This document shows, in pieces, positions 43,820 to 55,919 of a stretch of DNA of 64,000 nt; within the stretch, counting starts at the first letter, position 1; the number at the start of each line of letters is the position of its first letter. The notes under the pieces were generated by a model that had not been told where the DNA came from, searched no databases, and saw only the letters and a list, made by a program, of their open reading frames with translations. The stretch comes from Auriscalpium vulgare (lineage: Eukaryota; Basidiomycota; Agaricomycetes; Russulales; Auriscalpiaceae), in assembly GCA_019915015.1 (NCBI GenBank), contig JAHBBC010000045.1, positions 1-64,000 on the forward strand, written 5' to 3'. The position numbers and the translations under genes are program-made.

Positions 43820-46268
43820 ATGTTGCAACCCTTCGCTTTTGCCCTTGCTGTCGCGGTGATGGGAATGATATACCTTCGGTGGCGCAACGGCCGTGCTAGC
43901 CTTCCCCCTGGCCCAAGACGCGCGGTATGGGGCGACAACCGTGCCGACATCCCCGACTTTGAACCCTACAAGAAGTTCGCCCACTGGGCAAAGGAATACG
44001 GTGGGTTAACTATGCGCGGCTCTGATTGTGACGGGCTACAGCGCTGACGAGTGTATCCTCTAGGATCTATCTTCTCGTTCTGGCTCGGTAGAACACCTGT
44101 CATAGGTACGAAGGGATGCGCTCAGAGCACTGCGTCGGAACTGATTCTGGCACAGTCCTCAACACTCCGCAGGCTGCATGGGAGCTACTGGACAAACGAG
44201 GGGAAATATACTCCGGCCGGCCGAGGTTGATCATGGGGTACGTACGCATGCACTCTGGACTGGCGCACTGATGATGTTTACACGATGATAAGACAGGAGA
44301 TTCTCGCGAACAACATGCGAGGTATGTTCATGTCCTATGGAGACAGATGGCGTAAATGGCGCAAGGTATGCACGGACATCTGCTTTCTCATGGGGCTTTG
44401 CTGAGGGAGCCTGCGTACTACAGCTCCAATACGCGTGCTTGAATGAAAAATACGCACTGAATTACCGGGAATTCCAGGCTTTTGAGTCGGTCGTTGCACT
44501 GCATGCAGATTAACATCGGATCGAGCTGGATGATGGCACACTAAAACGCACGTATCGTCTGCATTAAGCCACAAAGGGCATGAAGGTTCTCCAGGTTCTC
44601 CAGATCCTCCGCCTGGTTCATTACGTCGATCATAGCTCGTATGTAGTCCTGACCGGAATGTGAGCTATTTCCAGACAGCCATACCGCCGTTTTCCAGAGG
44701 TGAGCGAGCGTCCGAGTGTTGCGAAACGAGCTCACCATAAGCACTTCGACTCTAGGTTTGCGACGTCTGTATGCTTTTCCTTAAGCTACGGAAACCGTAT
44801 CAAGGATCTCAACGCTCCGGTCGTCACAGAAAACCAGAAGGCGGCCATGGGTTAGTGACATCTATCCGTCACTGAGGATGCATACTGATATAGCAACAGC
44901 ATTCGGAAGAACGACGTTAGCTCTCTACTAGCTCCATACGATGGATATACTAGGCTCACACTCTTCAAAGGATTCCTGGCAGATTAATCGTGGAATCTGT
45001 GCGTTATTTGTGCCTATCCTTGCTTTCGTGCATGACCTTTCATTCTGCCAGTGGCCCATCTTTCTGCAGCTTCCCGTACGCGCGTCCCTCTGACTTCTTT
45101 TGTGCAACTCGCTGACGCGATGATTTTACAGAAATGTCTCCAGTGGTTTCGGTGGGAGCAAGAAAAACGCAGGGAGCTCGACATCAAACTCTACGTTGGC
45201 TGCCTCGACGAAGTGAGGCAGAAGATAGCCCAGGGAACCGCTAAGCCCTCGATTGCAACAAACATTTTAGAGTCCGGCCTTGGAGATAACAACGAAATCG
45301 AGCTTGCGTATGCGGCCGCGGGGCCTTTCACTGCGGGGATATCAACGGTATATGAACTCCTACCTGATGCCACTGAGCATCGCTTATGACGTTCTTCTCC
45401 TTCGCAGATCTCTTCGACCTTGGATGTGGTACTTCGTAAGGCGCCTTCATCTAACCATGCCGTCTATTAAAGGCATCGCTCACTCTAGTGGCTGCCGTAC
45501 TCTTCCCAGAGAGTGTCAAGAAAGCTCAGGCGGAGCTAGATGTGGCCGTGGGTCGGGCGCGACTGCCGACCTTCAACGACGAGTCAGCTCTACCCTACGT
45601 CAACGCTTTCATAAAGGAGTCGATGCGGTATGTACGACTCCTGCCACTACGATAGGTAGATCTTTGACGTCAAAGTATTATCTAGCTGGAGGCCCATCAC
45701 ACCAACTGCCGTAGCGCATGCCACTACCGAGGACGACATCTACGAAGGCCACTTTATACCGAAAGGTTCCACTGTGTACGGAAATGTGTAGTAAGCAGCG
45801 TCGCCTATCCCCTGTCAATCGTGCTGAGCACCTCTAAGTACCATCGCCCAGGATCCCAAGCTGTTCCCGGACACAGAGGCGTTCCTCCCCGAGCGCTTCT
45901 TGTCCACGCAAGACCGTCGTCTGTTGAACTTTGACTTGCCATACGGTTTCGGCCGTCGTATATGCCCGGGGCAACACGTCGCCAACCAGTGTCTCTTCAT
46001 CGTCGTTGCTCGGTACGTAGCTCGTCATATAATTGAGTGCATTCTAGACTGATAGATCGACCGAAGTATGTTGTGGGCGTTCGAATGCGCGCTCGCAGTT
46101 GACGAGGCCGGGAATAGTTTGCCTCCAGACCCTGACGCCTTCACGAGTGGGCTGACGCGGCGTCCGATGCCGTTCAAGTGCCGCTTGACCCCTAGGAGTG
46201 CAGATATTGCTCAGCTGATTGCCAGCGAGGCGGCCCAGAGTGCGGAAGCACTTGAAGAATGGGAATAG
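43820..46268 (+). CDS. Cytochrome P450 (microsomal, fungal class), central exons degenerate
   Basis: The N-terminal anchor (FAFALAVAVMGMIYLRW) and SLPPGPRR hinge precede exons reading SIFSFWLGRTPVIVLN, GEIYSGRPRLIMG, MSYGDRWRKWRK and RFATSVCFSLSYGNRIKDL. The I helix is AAAGPFTAGIST, the K helix AFIKESMRWRP, and the heme loop FGRRICPGQHVANQ with its Cys present. The protein ends PFKCRLTPRSADIAQ… Two places do not trace cleanly. Between QAFES (near 44495) and RFATSV (44757) about 18 expected residues are replaced by ~250 bp of unrelated sequence, and after ENQKAAM (about 44850) the next candidate exon hits a stop before PGRLIVESWPIFLQLP. So the enzyme may be non-functional, or exon structure is unusual there. 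P450s of this type are ER-bound monooxygenases; the substrate is unknown. Confidence 0.82.
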
Positions 46269-46586
46269 TGTCAAATAGCTGTAGGAGTAAGATTGCCGGG
46301 CGGAAGCTCGGGTTCGATTGTCGTACACGGCTTGGAATTTCAGCATGTCATTGACTTCCCAGACGAGCAAAGAGGCCGCGCGACTAAGTGTACAAGTTCA
46401 GAGCGAGATGTAGCACTTGTATCTCTGATCATTCGCGCCTAGCCACCCGACTATCACAACCGTCAGCCAAGTCAGGGATGATAAGATCTGGCAACGCTAA
46501 CTAACCGCAGTGCCAACAGTCTAGGAGATGGTCGGGATCACTACAGAGGGTATAAGTCGCATTTATCTTGCTCCAAACAATACTCA
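46269..46586. other. Intergenic between convergent P450 and FAD oxidase
   Basis: No gene supported. Confidence 0.4.
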
Positions 46587-49062
46587 CTATTTATGCTTGA
46601 TCGCAAGAAGACGATCGTAGTGCGTGCCCCAGAACGACTCTGCCGAACTTTCAGTAGCGGAAGTCTACAATTGAACACAAAGTACCTTCGAAATTCGGCT
46701 CGTAGATGTCTGCTTCATTCTGCGCCGAGGGCGATGTCATAAATAATGTTTTGCTGCGCTCGATAGAGTGGTAGCGTACCTGATAAGCACCAGAACCTAC
46801 AGTCGCCTTCCTCAAGGGTTCCATGAACTTCGTGAGATTTCGATACCCCTCCGCAGCAATTTGGGTGGACGCATCATAGGCCCAGGTATTGACGAGGGTC
46901 ACCTGCAGTCGTGAATCTCACTTGCGCGAAATAAAGGCGATGGGCTCACATGCCAGAGTGCGTCTCTCCATGCGGGTGTGACGCTCGTTCCCCCGCGGTC
47001 GCCGTACAAATACGGTGTCGCTGCAAAGATAATGGTGAGTGGCGCCATCTGCGCCATGTCAGCTATGGCAGATATCAATTCTTCTTGCTTCGGGCCCGGC
47101 ACGAAATTGGCTCTTGGGATCAGTCGCGACGAAGGCGCGTTCTTCGTGCCCACCGGCTGCGAAACCCTGAGTAAAAACATGTAACGGGAGCGTCGTATAT
47201 GTGCTTACCACGCTCTTGATAGCGTTCTCGAAGTATTCCTTGTATGAAGTCTGTACCGAGAAAGAGAAATTCCCGCCGACTTGTGCTGCGAAGTTTTGGA
47301 GTGGCTTGATGGATTCGACTGCATGCGTGCGGTTGGCAATTGGGTTGGCAAACATAACTCCTCCATTCATCTGATGCATATCACTCAGGGTACACCAGAG
47401 GTTGAAGTGTCGTGGACATACGGTAAAGTAACCACCCCAGCCTACACGCGTTTCAATAAATGAGACGGCGAGAACGTGAGCTAAGACTCACCTTCTTCAG
47501 CAAATTGAAGAGCGTGGCCTGCCATGAACCGCACGAGATCTTGTTGGATACTGATAGCGGCCGGAAGTTGAACCAGCGCTCTAATGATGGCTGCTGTAGC
47601 GAAATGAAAGCAAACAGATAACGACGACTCACACGTTGATGGACATCTTCGGGAGCGCCAAGGTTGTAACTCCCAAAACAACACCAAACGTTCCGCCGCC
47701 ACCGCCGCGCAGAGCAAAGAAGAGGTCCGAGTATTGACACTCGTTGGCAAAGACGTGCAGGCCGGAGGGGGTTACGACTTCGAACTCTAACTGTTGAGGG
47801 CACGGGGATCAATGGAGCTCTCGGATTCTCTGTTTAGACGGTACTACATACCGCTCTGTCTACCGCTAATCCGAGCGTGTTCGACAGCGTACTAGACCTC
47901 TCGTCAGCTCGTTCGAATGACGGCACAGCAAACATACCTGTGTCCGCCTGCCTGTACATATCCGCCGGCAGCACCAACCGTCGAGTCACCCGCGGTCGGC
48001 ACCGTAATGTTATGGCTGTCCGCAAAATCGATGAGGGCACTAAATGTGACTCCGGCCTTAGTTTACCAGCTTATTAGTATATAAATTGCTCAGGGATCCG
48101 AAGGCTGGGGACGTACACCATAGGTTACGCCCGGAACAGCTCGACTCTTCGGGCATCCTACCGGAGTAAAGGATGGACTGTAGACAATCTAGAGGATGAT
48201 GTGAGCATTTCACGCAAAATGCAGACATCTTGCGTACCGATTGTAGGCCTTGCATCTGCCCAGATGTCAGTTGCCTGGTCTCCAATGAAACGTCCTACGT
48301 GACTCACCCATAAAGCTAGCGAGTTTGCTCCGCTGCTGCGTCCGGCGTAGTCGTGCTGTTATTCTATTCAGTACAACGTACGCGACAGTCACATCGAGTA
48401 ATACTTACACCAGTGTTCTTGATTGTAATGGGAATGCCATATGTTTTTGAGAATTGGAGACCAGCAATAGCATCGGACGGTCGAGATACATTGATCTATT
48501 GTACACAATCTCTTCAGAAGGACGAACCAGAATATTGAAAGAAGCACGCACAGCGTAAGTGGGAACGTTCCCTTGATGGCAAGACTGCGGGGGTGAGAAC
48601 GCCGCCGGATCTTGCGGGTCGTTAGAGTCGAGGAGGCATTGAAAAGATTCTGCTTGACAAGTTTCCCATTGGGTCTAAATGTGGGTTCTGTACGAGCTCG
48701 TGAAAATCTCATGGCCCTCGAACTTACGTTGATATACGCGCCGAAAGTTTTCGACCGAGTGACTGAGGTGCAGTTTAGCATCGTCGAATACGAAAGAGGC
48801 GCAGCATACCGTGGTCAAGATACTCATCCATGATCATGTCGCAAGCATTCCTGTCGAAATCGCCGCCAGTGTCGTTGTCGAGGCGAAAGCACGGCCTGGA
48901 AAAGGGAACCCCATCGATCAGTCGCCCGCTGACGGTGGAATTCAGCTGATCCCATGGCATGACTGTACGAAGGTCTTGCACGGTAGCCTTCGACGAGGCG
49001 AGGTTCGTGCTTCCAGAGCTTGAAATGACGAGCCAGGCGAGGACTTGGTTCCGGCCGAACAT
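46587..49062 (-). CDS. Secreted FAD-linked oxidoreductase, berberine-bridge (BBE/PCMH) type
   Basis: ATG 49062 (MFGRNQVLAWLVISSSGSTN, signal-like) to stop 46587-46589 (GTHYDRLLAIKHK), with more than ten short introns. Marks: WDQLNSTVSGRLIDGVPFSR; TQWETCQAESFQCLLD; SCHQGNVPTYA; IPITIKNTGHDYAGRSSGA, whose His is the usual covalent FAD site; AGGYVQAGGHS; LSNTLGLAVDRALEFEVVTP; YSDLFFALRGGGGGTFGVVL; and the C-terminal BBE block NEADIYEPNFE|SFWG, where the last exon begins after a 50-odd nt intron. The order and spacing are those of fungal 6-hydroxynicotine-oxidase-like/BBE enzymes, which oxidise alcohols, sugars or amines with O2. One short segment near 48200-48290 (after SLALW) was not resolved exon by exon. 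It converges with the P450 gene at 43820. Confidence 0.88.
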
Positions 49063-49749
49063 GATTGCAATGAGATTACTGCACTAGGCTTACTGTGTGT
49101 CCTTATATTCGATACGGCAGCGCAACCTTCAGCGTTCGCTGACGGGAGCCTTCACACCGGTGGAGTTGGACCGTAGATGGAAATGCCGAACGCATGGCAC
49201 AGCGCTGCGACGGCGGCTGTTGGCATCATCAGATGTTGTGCACGCACCTGCAACTCAAGTCGAGAGCTAGCGCCAGATGATGCCTGCAGGGCGCTGTAAG
49301 TACTGGATAACTTCTCGTAAGCCGCGCCAGATTTCAGACGGGTCTGATGCCGGACCCCGAGTCATCTGAAGCCGGCGGGTCCAGACCATAAGGCCATATC
49401 CAACCGGCGTCGAGAGACAAGTCACGGTGTCAGATGCGCTCCGCTCCATCATCGAAATTGCACTGGTGCATCTGATATTTGGTGGGCGCAGTCAGTTTTC
49501 GTAAGTCTTCTCAGAAGTCTCGAGCGTTTGTGCTGACTTATCTTTTCATCGTCGCAGATGTCGCCGTCATAGCGCCCATCGAACAATTCACCACGGAACT
49601 TATGCCCACTGCCTCTCACCACGTTTGTTCTGTAGCTTAGATGGAAGCTGGTTGTCTGACACAGCTGCCGTAGGTTCTTTAGGAGGACCCCGCGGAGCTG
49701 GCACGTCGTGTCCACTTGTTCCTGCAGGATGTGGACAGGGTTGTCGCTG
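49063..49749. other. Flank: FAD-oxidase promoter and eroded 3' end of the P450 pseudogene
   Basis: No P450 C-terminal signature can be read below about 49750 and no other gene is visible. Open frames here (e.g. minus 49449-49715) cross the decayed P450 region. Confidence 0.4.
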
Positions 49750-52700
49750 GCATGATTAGATCAAAGCGTCCGCGAGGTTGACTCCGGGGTAGCTTCTGCA
49801 CATGCGATATAATCAGCGCCCTGACCAGTAGAGGCAGGATGAGCGTACCTCCTGCCGAAACCGAATACGTAGAGACCAGGATCAGGTGGGCATTCCTTAT
49901 CCGGTGTCTGTAAGAAGCGGTCCGGGTTGAAGTCATAGGGCTCTGAGTACGTGTAAGAGTCGTGCGTGAAGGCCCTACAGAAGAATCAGCACATTCATAC
50001 AGCAGCTCGAGTGTGGATATCTACCATATCTTTGCCATAACCACGGAGCTCGGTGGTATTTTGAAGCCGTTCACGATATTAGGTGAACTAATGCTGCGCC
50101 CCACTGTACAATCTTAGATGTTAGCCAAAGACGCACGGTGCCTAGACGGAGATATACTCACCGAGAGGAGCAGCTGGCTGCCACCGGAGCACCTCCTTGA
50201 CGATACACTCGACGTACGGCAGCCGCGACCTGTCCGAAAATGTTGGCACGGCGTTTGGCCCAATGAGTTCGGCGAACTCTTTTTGCGCTTTGTCTTGGAT
50301 TTGAGGGAAGAGCGTCATGGACAGGAAGAACGTGGCGAGGACGCTGACAGTCTGTTGGGGAGTTAATAACCGCGGGTAGTATCAAGAGGACTGCTCCCAA
50401 CGGTGTCAGATCCAGCTAGGAACGCGCCTCGTCAGAGCGAAACCTGCAACAGATAGGGTAATGACTTACCGGCATATATACCCCCGGCGGTTCAATTCAA
50501 GATCTCTTCATCGCGAGAGCTCATGGTGTCCAGCTGTTGCTCCAATTGACTCGACGTGAATGACGAAAGCGCGGTCCCATCTCTCTGCAGTAAAGAATTG
50601 TGCGCGTGAAATATCTGTCGCGTTTAGTGCTCGAGCACTCACCAGCTGTTGTTTGACCCTGTAGAAAGGTTCGTCCATAAAGCGATTTAGAGTGTCCCGG
50701 CAGCGAGTAGCGCTATCTTCTGGAAACCCATGCCGGGAAGCCACATCAGGAAAAGCCTCCCGCGTTAAGCGGGTGTTAGCCGCTGTGAGGTTCACAGTAA
50801 ATTATTTGGTGGCTGTGAAGACAGATAACGCTAAATAAGCGAGATATAGCGACAGTCACATACGTGACAAAGGTAACACAGACAGAGAACATGGTCTATA
50901 CACGCTCACAGGAACCCTTCGTATCTGAAAACTTCTGCGCAGGCTTATAATGATCATTGTATATATCCTACAAAGTTTCGTGCGTTAAATCGTCAGGATC
51001 GTCAGTGCAGGACATTCCTTACGAGGATGCGCGAGGCGTGTGCGTAAGGCTGATTGATGCCGGCCCTAAACGATCTCGTGACCGCATGTTGAATTTCGAC
51101 TTCGTGCCTCTCCTTCGTTCCCGTTCGCTGTAGCCTACAACTCCTCCACCTCCGCGGCAACAACCTCTACACATCGCGCATGCAGCATGCCCCTGAACTC
51201 TTTACTCATCTGCCTGCCTCTGCCACAACAATAACTTTCAGTAGAAGTCTTTCCAGCAAGAACAGCGACGACGTGGCGGAATACAGAAACGCTCTTGGTG
51301 GGCTTGTTGCATGGTCTCTGGGTCCAGGTGAGCCTCTCCAGTGCGATGCTCCGCATTCACAGCCCCCTCTGAGTCCATATCCGACAGTTTTTCGAGTACA
51401 CCCTCTGCGGCCTGCGGGGAGAGGTCCGTCGCCAGGGCGACGTCAAGCGGGGGCTCGGAAGAGCGCTTCAACAGAGCCTCTCGTGCTCGTCGTGCCGGGC
51501 TGGCCTTGCACTCCCAGCAACAGCGCGCCCTTTGGCATACGCGGTGCGCATGGCGGCGCGTGCTCGGTCCGTCACAGACCATCGCTCCGATGTGTCCTAC
51601 CACCGCAGACTATGACGTGTACGCACCTCTCTGCTGTGCACTTCTGATCCTGATGCTCTCCACCACACTCGCCACACACCCTTGCTCTCTGTAGCCGCTG
51701 ACATCCGCCATGCTTTCCTCTTTCCATTTATCACCGCATCCAGCCTCGCGAGCGCCTCTGTGCCTTTCGTCCGCGTACGCTGTATCGTAGGAGGATGTGC
51801 TGTATGTCTGGCCCGCAGGCGCTGTCAACAAGCTGACACAAGCGCAGACGGCTCGTTGCCCTCATCTCGGCACGCCCGCATATCCTTTGCTCGAGCGCGC
51901 CTGCGGCGCGATACTGTCTCATGTCTCTTCGCCCACGCTCGCTTTTCGGCATCCTTGCTGCTTTGGCCCTGTTACCCTCGTGGAGCGCCCGATATTCCGC
52001 GCATGCATGCGTGAGACCCGTGCAGTGGGCGGCTCCCATTTCTGTTGCGCGACAATGTACCATACCGTAGGCTAGTAGCAATGAATATATTTGATTTAGC
52101 CCACCCCTCCGACCTCGAGAGAATTCTTCATGAAGATATGAAAAGATTATACTGAATTTTGTGTCGGTTACGAGCGTGACATCAGGCAGGGTGGTCCTTG
52201 AATGTGGCATAATTTATCAGTAGCCTACGGGTAAGGAGCGTTGGACTAAAATAATCCGTTAATTCGTTAATTTGGGTGAATTCAGAGAAATTCATGTGAA
52301 TTCAGGCGGGAGGCTTTTGCTGATGCATGTCGGGAGATGCTTTACTGTCACGCGAACAACGCGATGTGCCCCCCGACCAAATGTGATATGAAGACCCGCT
52401 GACAATTAGACACGACTTACATGTCGGGATCGCGTCTACGAGGTACTTGTTAGGTGTGATAACATCACTGAGGCTATTCATGACGGTCTCCGCGAGAGCA
52501 GCAAGCCGATCGTGTTTGCTGGTCACTTTGTAGCCGTAAGTGATCATCAGTAGGCTTGAGGTAGTCGCACTATAGTACACTAGTCAGTTGGTGGAGATTA
52601 AGCAAGGCGCACTGGCAGGACGAGGCATACCGACGAATGTGGTTCATGAAAGCGCTTGGGTCGTCCCAAAGCCATTTCGCAAACGCAATAGCTTCATCCT

Positions 52701-53227
52701 GTTGAAGTGTTTCGTGCACGCGAATGCCGCGAGGAGTTAGCTCGGCGTGCATTAGCTCCCTGGCCTGGCGTGCAATGTCCCCATATTCCTGAAAAAGGAG
52801 AGCCTGTCCGAACCCGCATCTGACATACGGTGAGCCTAGATGAAAATCGCTCAAAAGACCTCACCTACAGCTCAGCCATGATGCGCTTCGGTAGATAACA
52901 TTATAGCGCGGCCTTCCTGTCGAACAGTTCGTTCGCCAGAGCGTACGAATTGACGACAATCAGTTGTCGCGACAAAACCTTCACGGAGATGATAATCAAG
53001 AGCTCACCATACAATTTTCCCCACTCGGCGAACTTCGTCCATGGCTGATCCTTGGGTATCTGAAGCGCATTTCCGAGTAGAACCGAGCCAGAAGGTCCGG
53101 GCGGCAGCCGCGCGCGCCTGGACGATCCTCGGCGAAAGAAAATTCCAGTCAGGCCAATGATGGAGATACAGAGCAGGATAGCAGGCAGGAGCGACATATT
53201 CAGAACTTGAACCATCTGGCGGTCCAA
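49750..53227 (-). pseudogene. Cytochrome P450 pseudogene, split by a 1.58-kb transposon
   Basis: N-half: MSLLPAILLCISIIGLTGIF anchor, RARLPPGPSGSVLLGN, RQLIVVNSYALANELFDRK, then a stop (TAA near 52906) just before PKRIMAEL; then FGQALLFQEYGDIARQAR, WLWDDPSAFMNHIRRYA, TTSSLLMITYGYKV and DAIPTLKHLPT. The insertion (50744-52325) falls here. C-half: WLPGMGFQKIA, a one-base shift, CRDTLNRFMDEPFYRVKQQL, ATFFLSMTLFPQIQDKAQKE, LPYVECIVKEVLRWQPAAPLG, YSEPYDFNPDRFLQTPDKEC, then the heme loop FGFGRRSYPGVNLADALI followed by a stop. The heme-ligand cysteine expected at the Y of SYPG is gone. With nonsense codons, a frameshift, loss of the axial ligand and an insertion, this gene is dead. It is a different family member from the P450 at 43820. 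Confidence 0.9.
50744..52325. mobile_element. 1.58-kb TIR DNA element inserted in the P450 pseudogene
   Basis: The termini are inverted repeats of 20 bp with one mismatch: CATCAGGAAAAGCCTCCCGC at 50744-50763 and the reverse complement of CATCAGCAAAAGCCTCCCGC at 52306-52325. A CA dinucleotide flanks each outer end (50742-50743 and 52326-52327), fitting a 2-bp target duplication. Removing the element plus one CA makes the P450 read HLPTWLPGMGFQ across the join, as P450s do at this position. The interior has open frames on both strands (51180-51647 plus; 51238-51603 minus) with no domain I recognise, so it is probably non-autonomous. The superfamily is unassigned: the 2-bp target site recalls Tc1/mariner, but the duplication is CA, not TA. 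Confidence 0.82.
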
Positions 53228-53896
53228 GATGTGGGCAGCGACGTTGTAGGGAATCGATTTTGAGTGGCCGGCTAGTCGAGAAGCCCGCCGGCCAGTGGGA
53301 TAGCATCCAGAGGCGCTCCGCAGTCAGCGCTTCAGCCGAGCGCATCATAGTTCGCAGGTATCTTAGATTCATGTGTAGGAAAGTGGGTCGGGTTCGGGGC
53401 CATGGCGAGGAGAGCGCCTGCGCGGTCACTGACCGAACTTGCCAAGCGCTCGTTGAGCGCCCGAGTTCACACGCGCTGCCTCAGGCTCTGCATGTTAGCA
53501 AGGCAGCGAGTTGGCCACATATAATTGATGCTCACCTGAAGCTGTTGCAAGTCTTGACTCAGTACTGTCTCCATGGTGTGATGGCGAGACGGTAGTGAAG
53601 CTGGCCGTGCCAATCAGAGAGCATCATTCGGGCCGCAGCGCCGGTGTTGGCAGAAATTCCTCGTGCTCGCAACGGAAACGCTGCCTTGCTCCCGGATTGT
53701 CATCGCGCGCACGGCGCGCATAGCATCTTTGCCCTCCATTCGAAACGAGGCCAGCTCAATTGTAGTCTCTTTTGCCGATGTCGCTGCCGAGCGCCTGATT
53801 GGGGGCCGCGTGTAAGTGCTCCTTTGCCGTATTCTTAGACTTTCACACCACGACATACACCACGACGACGAGCTCCGCTCACTCCCTTCATCCACC
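53228..53896. other. Intergenic between divergent P450 pseudogene and RING gene
   Basis: No gene supported; open frames on both strands lack family features. Confidence 0.4.
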
Positions 53897-55919
53897 ATGG
53901 CGGTGACCCGCCGAGTCCTCCTAGTCGTCGCCGGCCTCACAGCGATACTCGGCGTCCGTGCCTACATCCCCGCATTGGCAACAAACGACACGACCGTTGC
54001 GATTGCAGATGGCCTGAACGTCACCGATACGTCGAAGCTCTATCTGCAGTGGTATCAGGGGTGCGCATTGCGTGTGGTGTATTGGATTGGAGCGGCGAGG
54101 TTCATGTGCGAGGTCGCAGGATATACTCGCAGAACGTGTCGTATCAGCTGGTCAAGTCGGCGAGCACGGGAGTAAGCAAGGTGCGTCGTGTGCGCAGCGT
54201 TGTCCTCGTGTGTGGTTCATGGAATTTGTGCGGTTGCAGGGTGCCCTTGTGCACTTCTCGGAAGAGGTCACACACAACTCGTCGAGTGATACCAGTGAGT
54301 CGTTCTGCCTTGAACCATGGGGGCGTGTCCTCATCATCTCTCCAGCGACGACGCCGTGGATTGCGCTGGTGTCGTGCGATGCCAACGCGACGAATGCTTC
54401 GCAGGAGGACGACATCTTCACGCTGGCTTTCGACCGCGGTGCTGTGGGCGCGGTGAGTCCGGCTCGCAACATGCCCATTACCATGCTTCCTAGCTAAGCG
54501 ATCCGCATGGCGCAGCTCTTGTACTCGGAATGGTCCCAGGCATGCATAATCAACGCCGAATACGCTGATCCCGCTAACTTCGACCAACTCATGGACATCT
54601 TCTCCACACAATCGCTCTCATCCGCGAGGTGTGTGCGTTGCTCGCGCGTCGGCAGCGTGCTCATAAACTCCTTATCAGGCTTATCATCAGCAACTTTGAA
54701 GCTGTCAACACTTCTGTGTACGGCACGTATAACGCAGCAACGCTCAACGGGTCCCAGGCAGACATAAATTCCACGCTGGAGGTCGGATACCCCACTCAGC
54801 CAGGATACTTGTGGGCCACACTAGACGCCTACAACGCTACGGAGAACGCCAACATCACTGTTGCTCCCGGGGTCGCTCCGAGCACCCCTCCGCCCTCCGG
54901 AGGAAAGAAAACGACACTGGCCATGTGAGTATATGCTCTCTATTGTGTGGCGCATGCTGACATTGAAGGCAGGGTCATCCTGTACGCCATTACGGGATGC
55001 GTCGCTGGGCTGTTCGCAGTGCTGATCATCACCGGGGTGAGTGTTTCGATCGCCTTATGTAGTTCTCCGTCCTGACTTGGTGACTTGGTGGCTTGACAGG
55101 CCATCCGGGCGATACGACATCCCGAGCGCTATACGGCGACGAACGGCGGCAGCGCGGGCTTTGGTGGGCAAGGCCGTGGGGCCGTCCTCACGCGCGCCAT
55201 CTTGGAGACGTTCCCGCTCGTCAAGTTCGGGAACCGCCCGGCGCCCGACAGCGAGCAGGCCACCGAGAAGGGCGTCGAGGTCGGAACGCCGGCAATGGAG
55301 ATGAAATCGATGGAGGAAGGGCGAGAGCGAGGCGAGCAAGCGCACACGCTGCCCGAATTGACAAGCGCTGAGCACGACGAGACCGCGTGGGCGTCGCCCA
55401 ACCATGAAGCGGTGAACGTCCCATCGGGAAGCAGATCGCCCATCCCGAGGGAGCGCGTCGCTGGCTCTGGCGCACCCGCGGACGACCCGATACCAGACGC
55501 GATCGGTCGCGAAACGTGTCCTATCTGCATTGTCGACTTCGAGGAGGGCGACGACGTCCGCGTTTTGCCGTGTGAAGGAAAGCATGTGTTTCACCAGGCT
55601 TGTGTGGACCCGTGGCTTCTGGAGCTGTCTAGCTCGTGCCCGATCTGCCGACATGGTATGTCGCCCCTAATATGTATGTTCTTGGCCGACGCCCACACTA
55701 TCTGCAGACTTCCAGGCTCTCGAGACCCTCCTCTCCGGGGAGACGACACAAGACGAGCACGAAGGCCACCGGCGAGACACCACGGCCTCTTCGGGCGGCC
55801 GTCTATCGACGGCCGCGCGCTTCTCGCGCTATCTGCGCTTTGCGCGTCGGCGCCAGCGCCATCCCATGTATGGCCCGGACCCAACTGACCCGCCTATGCC
55901 GCCTGCGCCTGGCATGTAG
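53897..55919 (+). CDS. Transmembrane RING-H2 E3 ubiquitin ligase
   Basis: ATG 53897 opens a signal peptide ([19 protein letters not shown]). The lumenal region contains several N-glycosylation sites (NDTT, NVTD, NSSS, NATN, NGSQ, NATE, NITV) and reads [35 protein letters not shown] and [10 protein letters not shown], resembling a protease-associated-like lumenal domain. A membrane span follows ([21 protein letters not shown]). The cytosolic part holds a RING-H2 finger: [13 protein letters not shown], then [18 protein letters not shown] and SSSCPICRH (C3H2C3). The tail is Arg/Pro-rich and ends PPMPPAPGM. This is the topology of RNF13/PA-TM-RING ligases of endomembranes, which ubiquitinate membrane or sorting substrates. 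Nine or so introns are all GT-AG and in phase. Intact. Confidence 0.9.

Noticed and set aside
51180..51647. 155-residue frame inside the TIR element as a transposase
   Set aside because: No DDE/D or other catalytic spacing could be read, and it is much shorter than known transposases; listed only as interior sequence.
52906..52908. The TAA after ELFDRKAAL as a normal P450 exon end or stop
   Set aside because: The frame continues directly into PKRIMAEL, expected for the same exon, so it is read as a nonsense mutation rather than a splice point.
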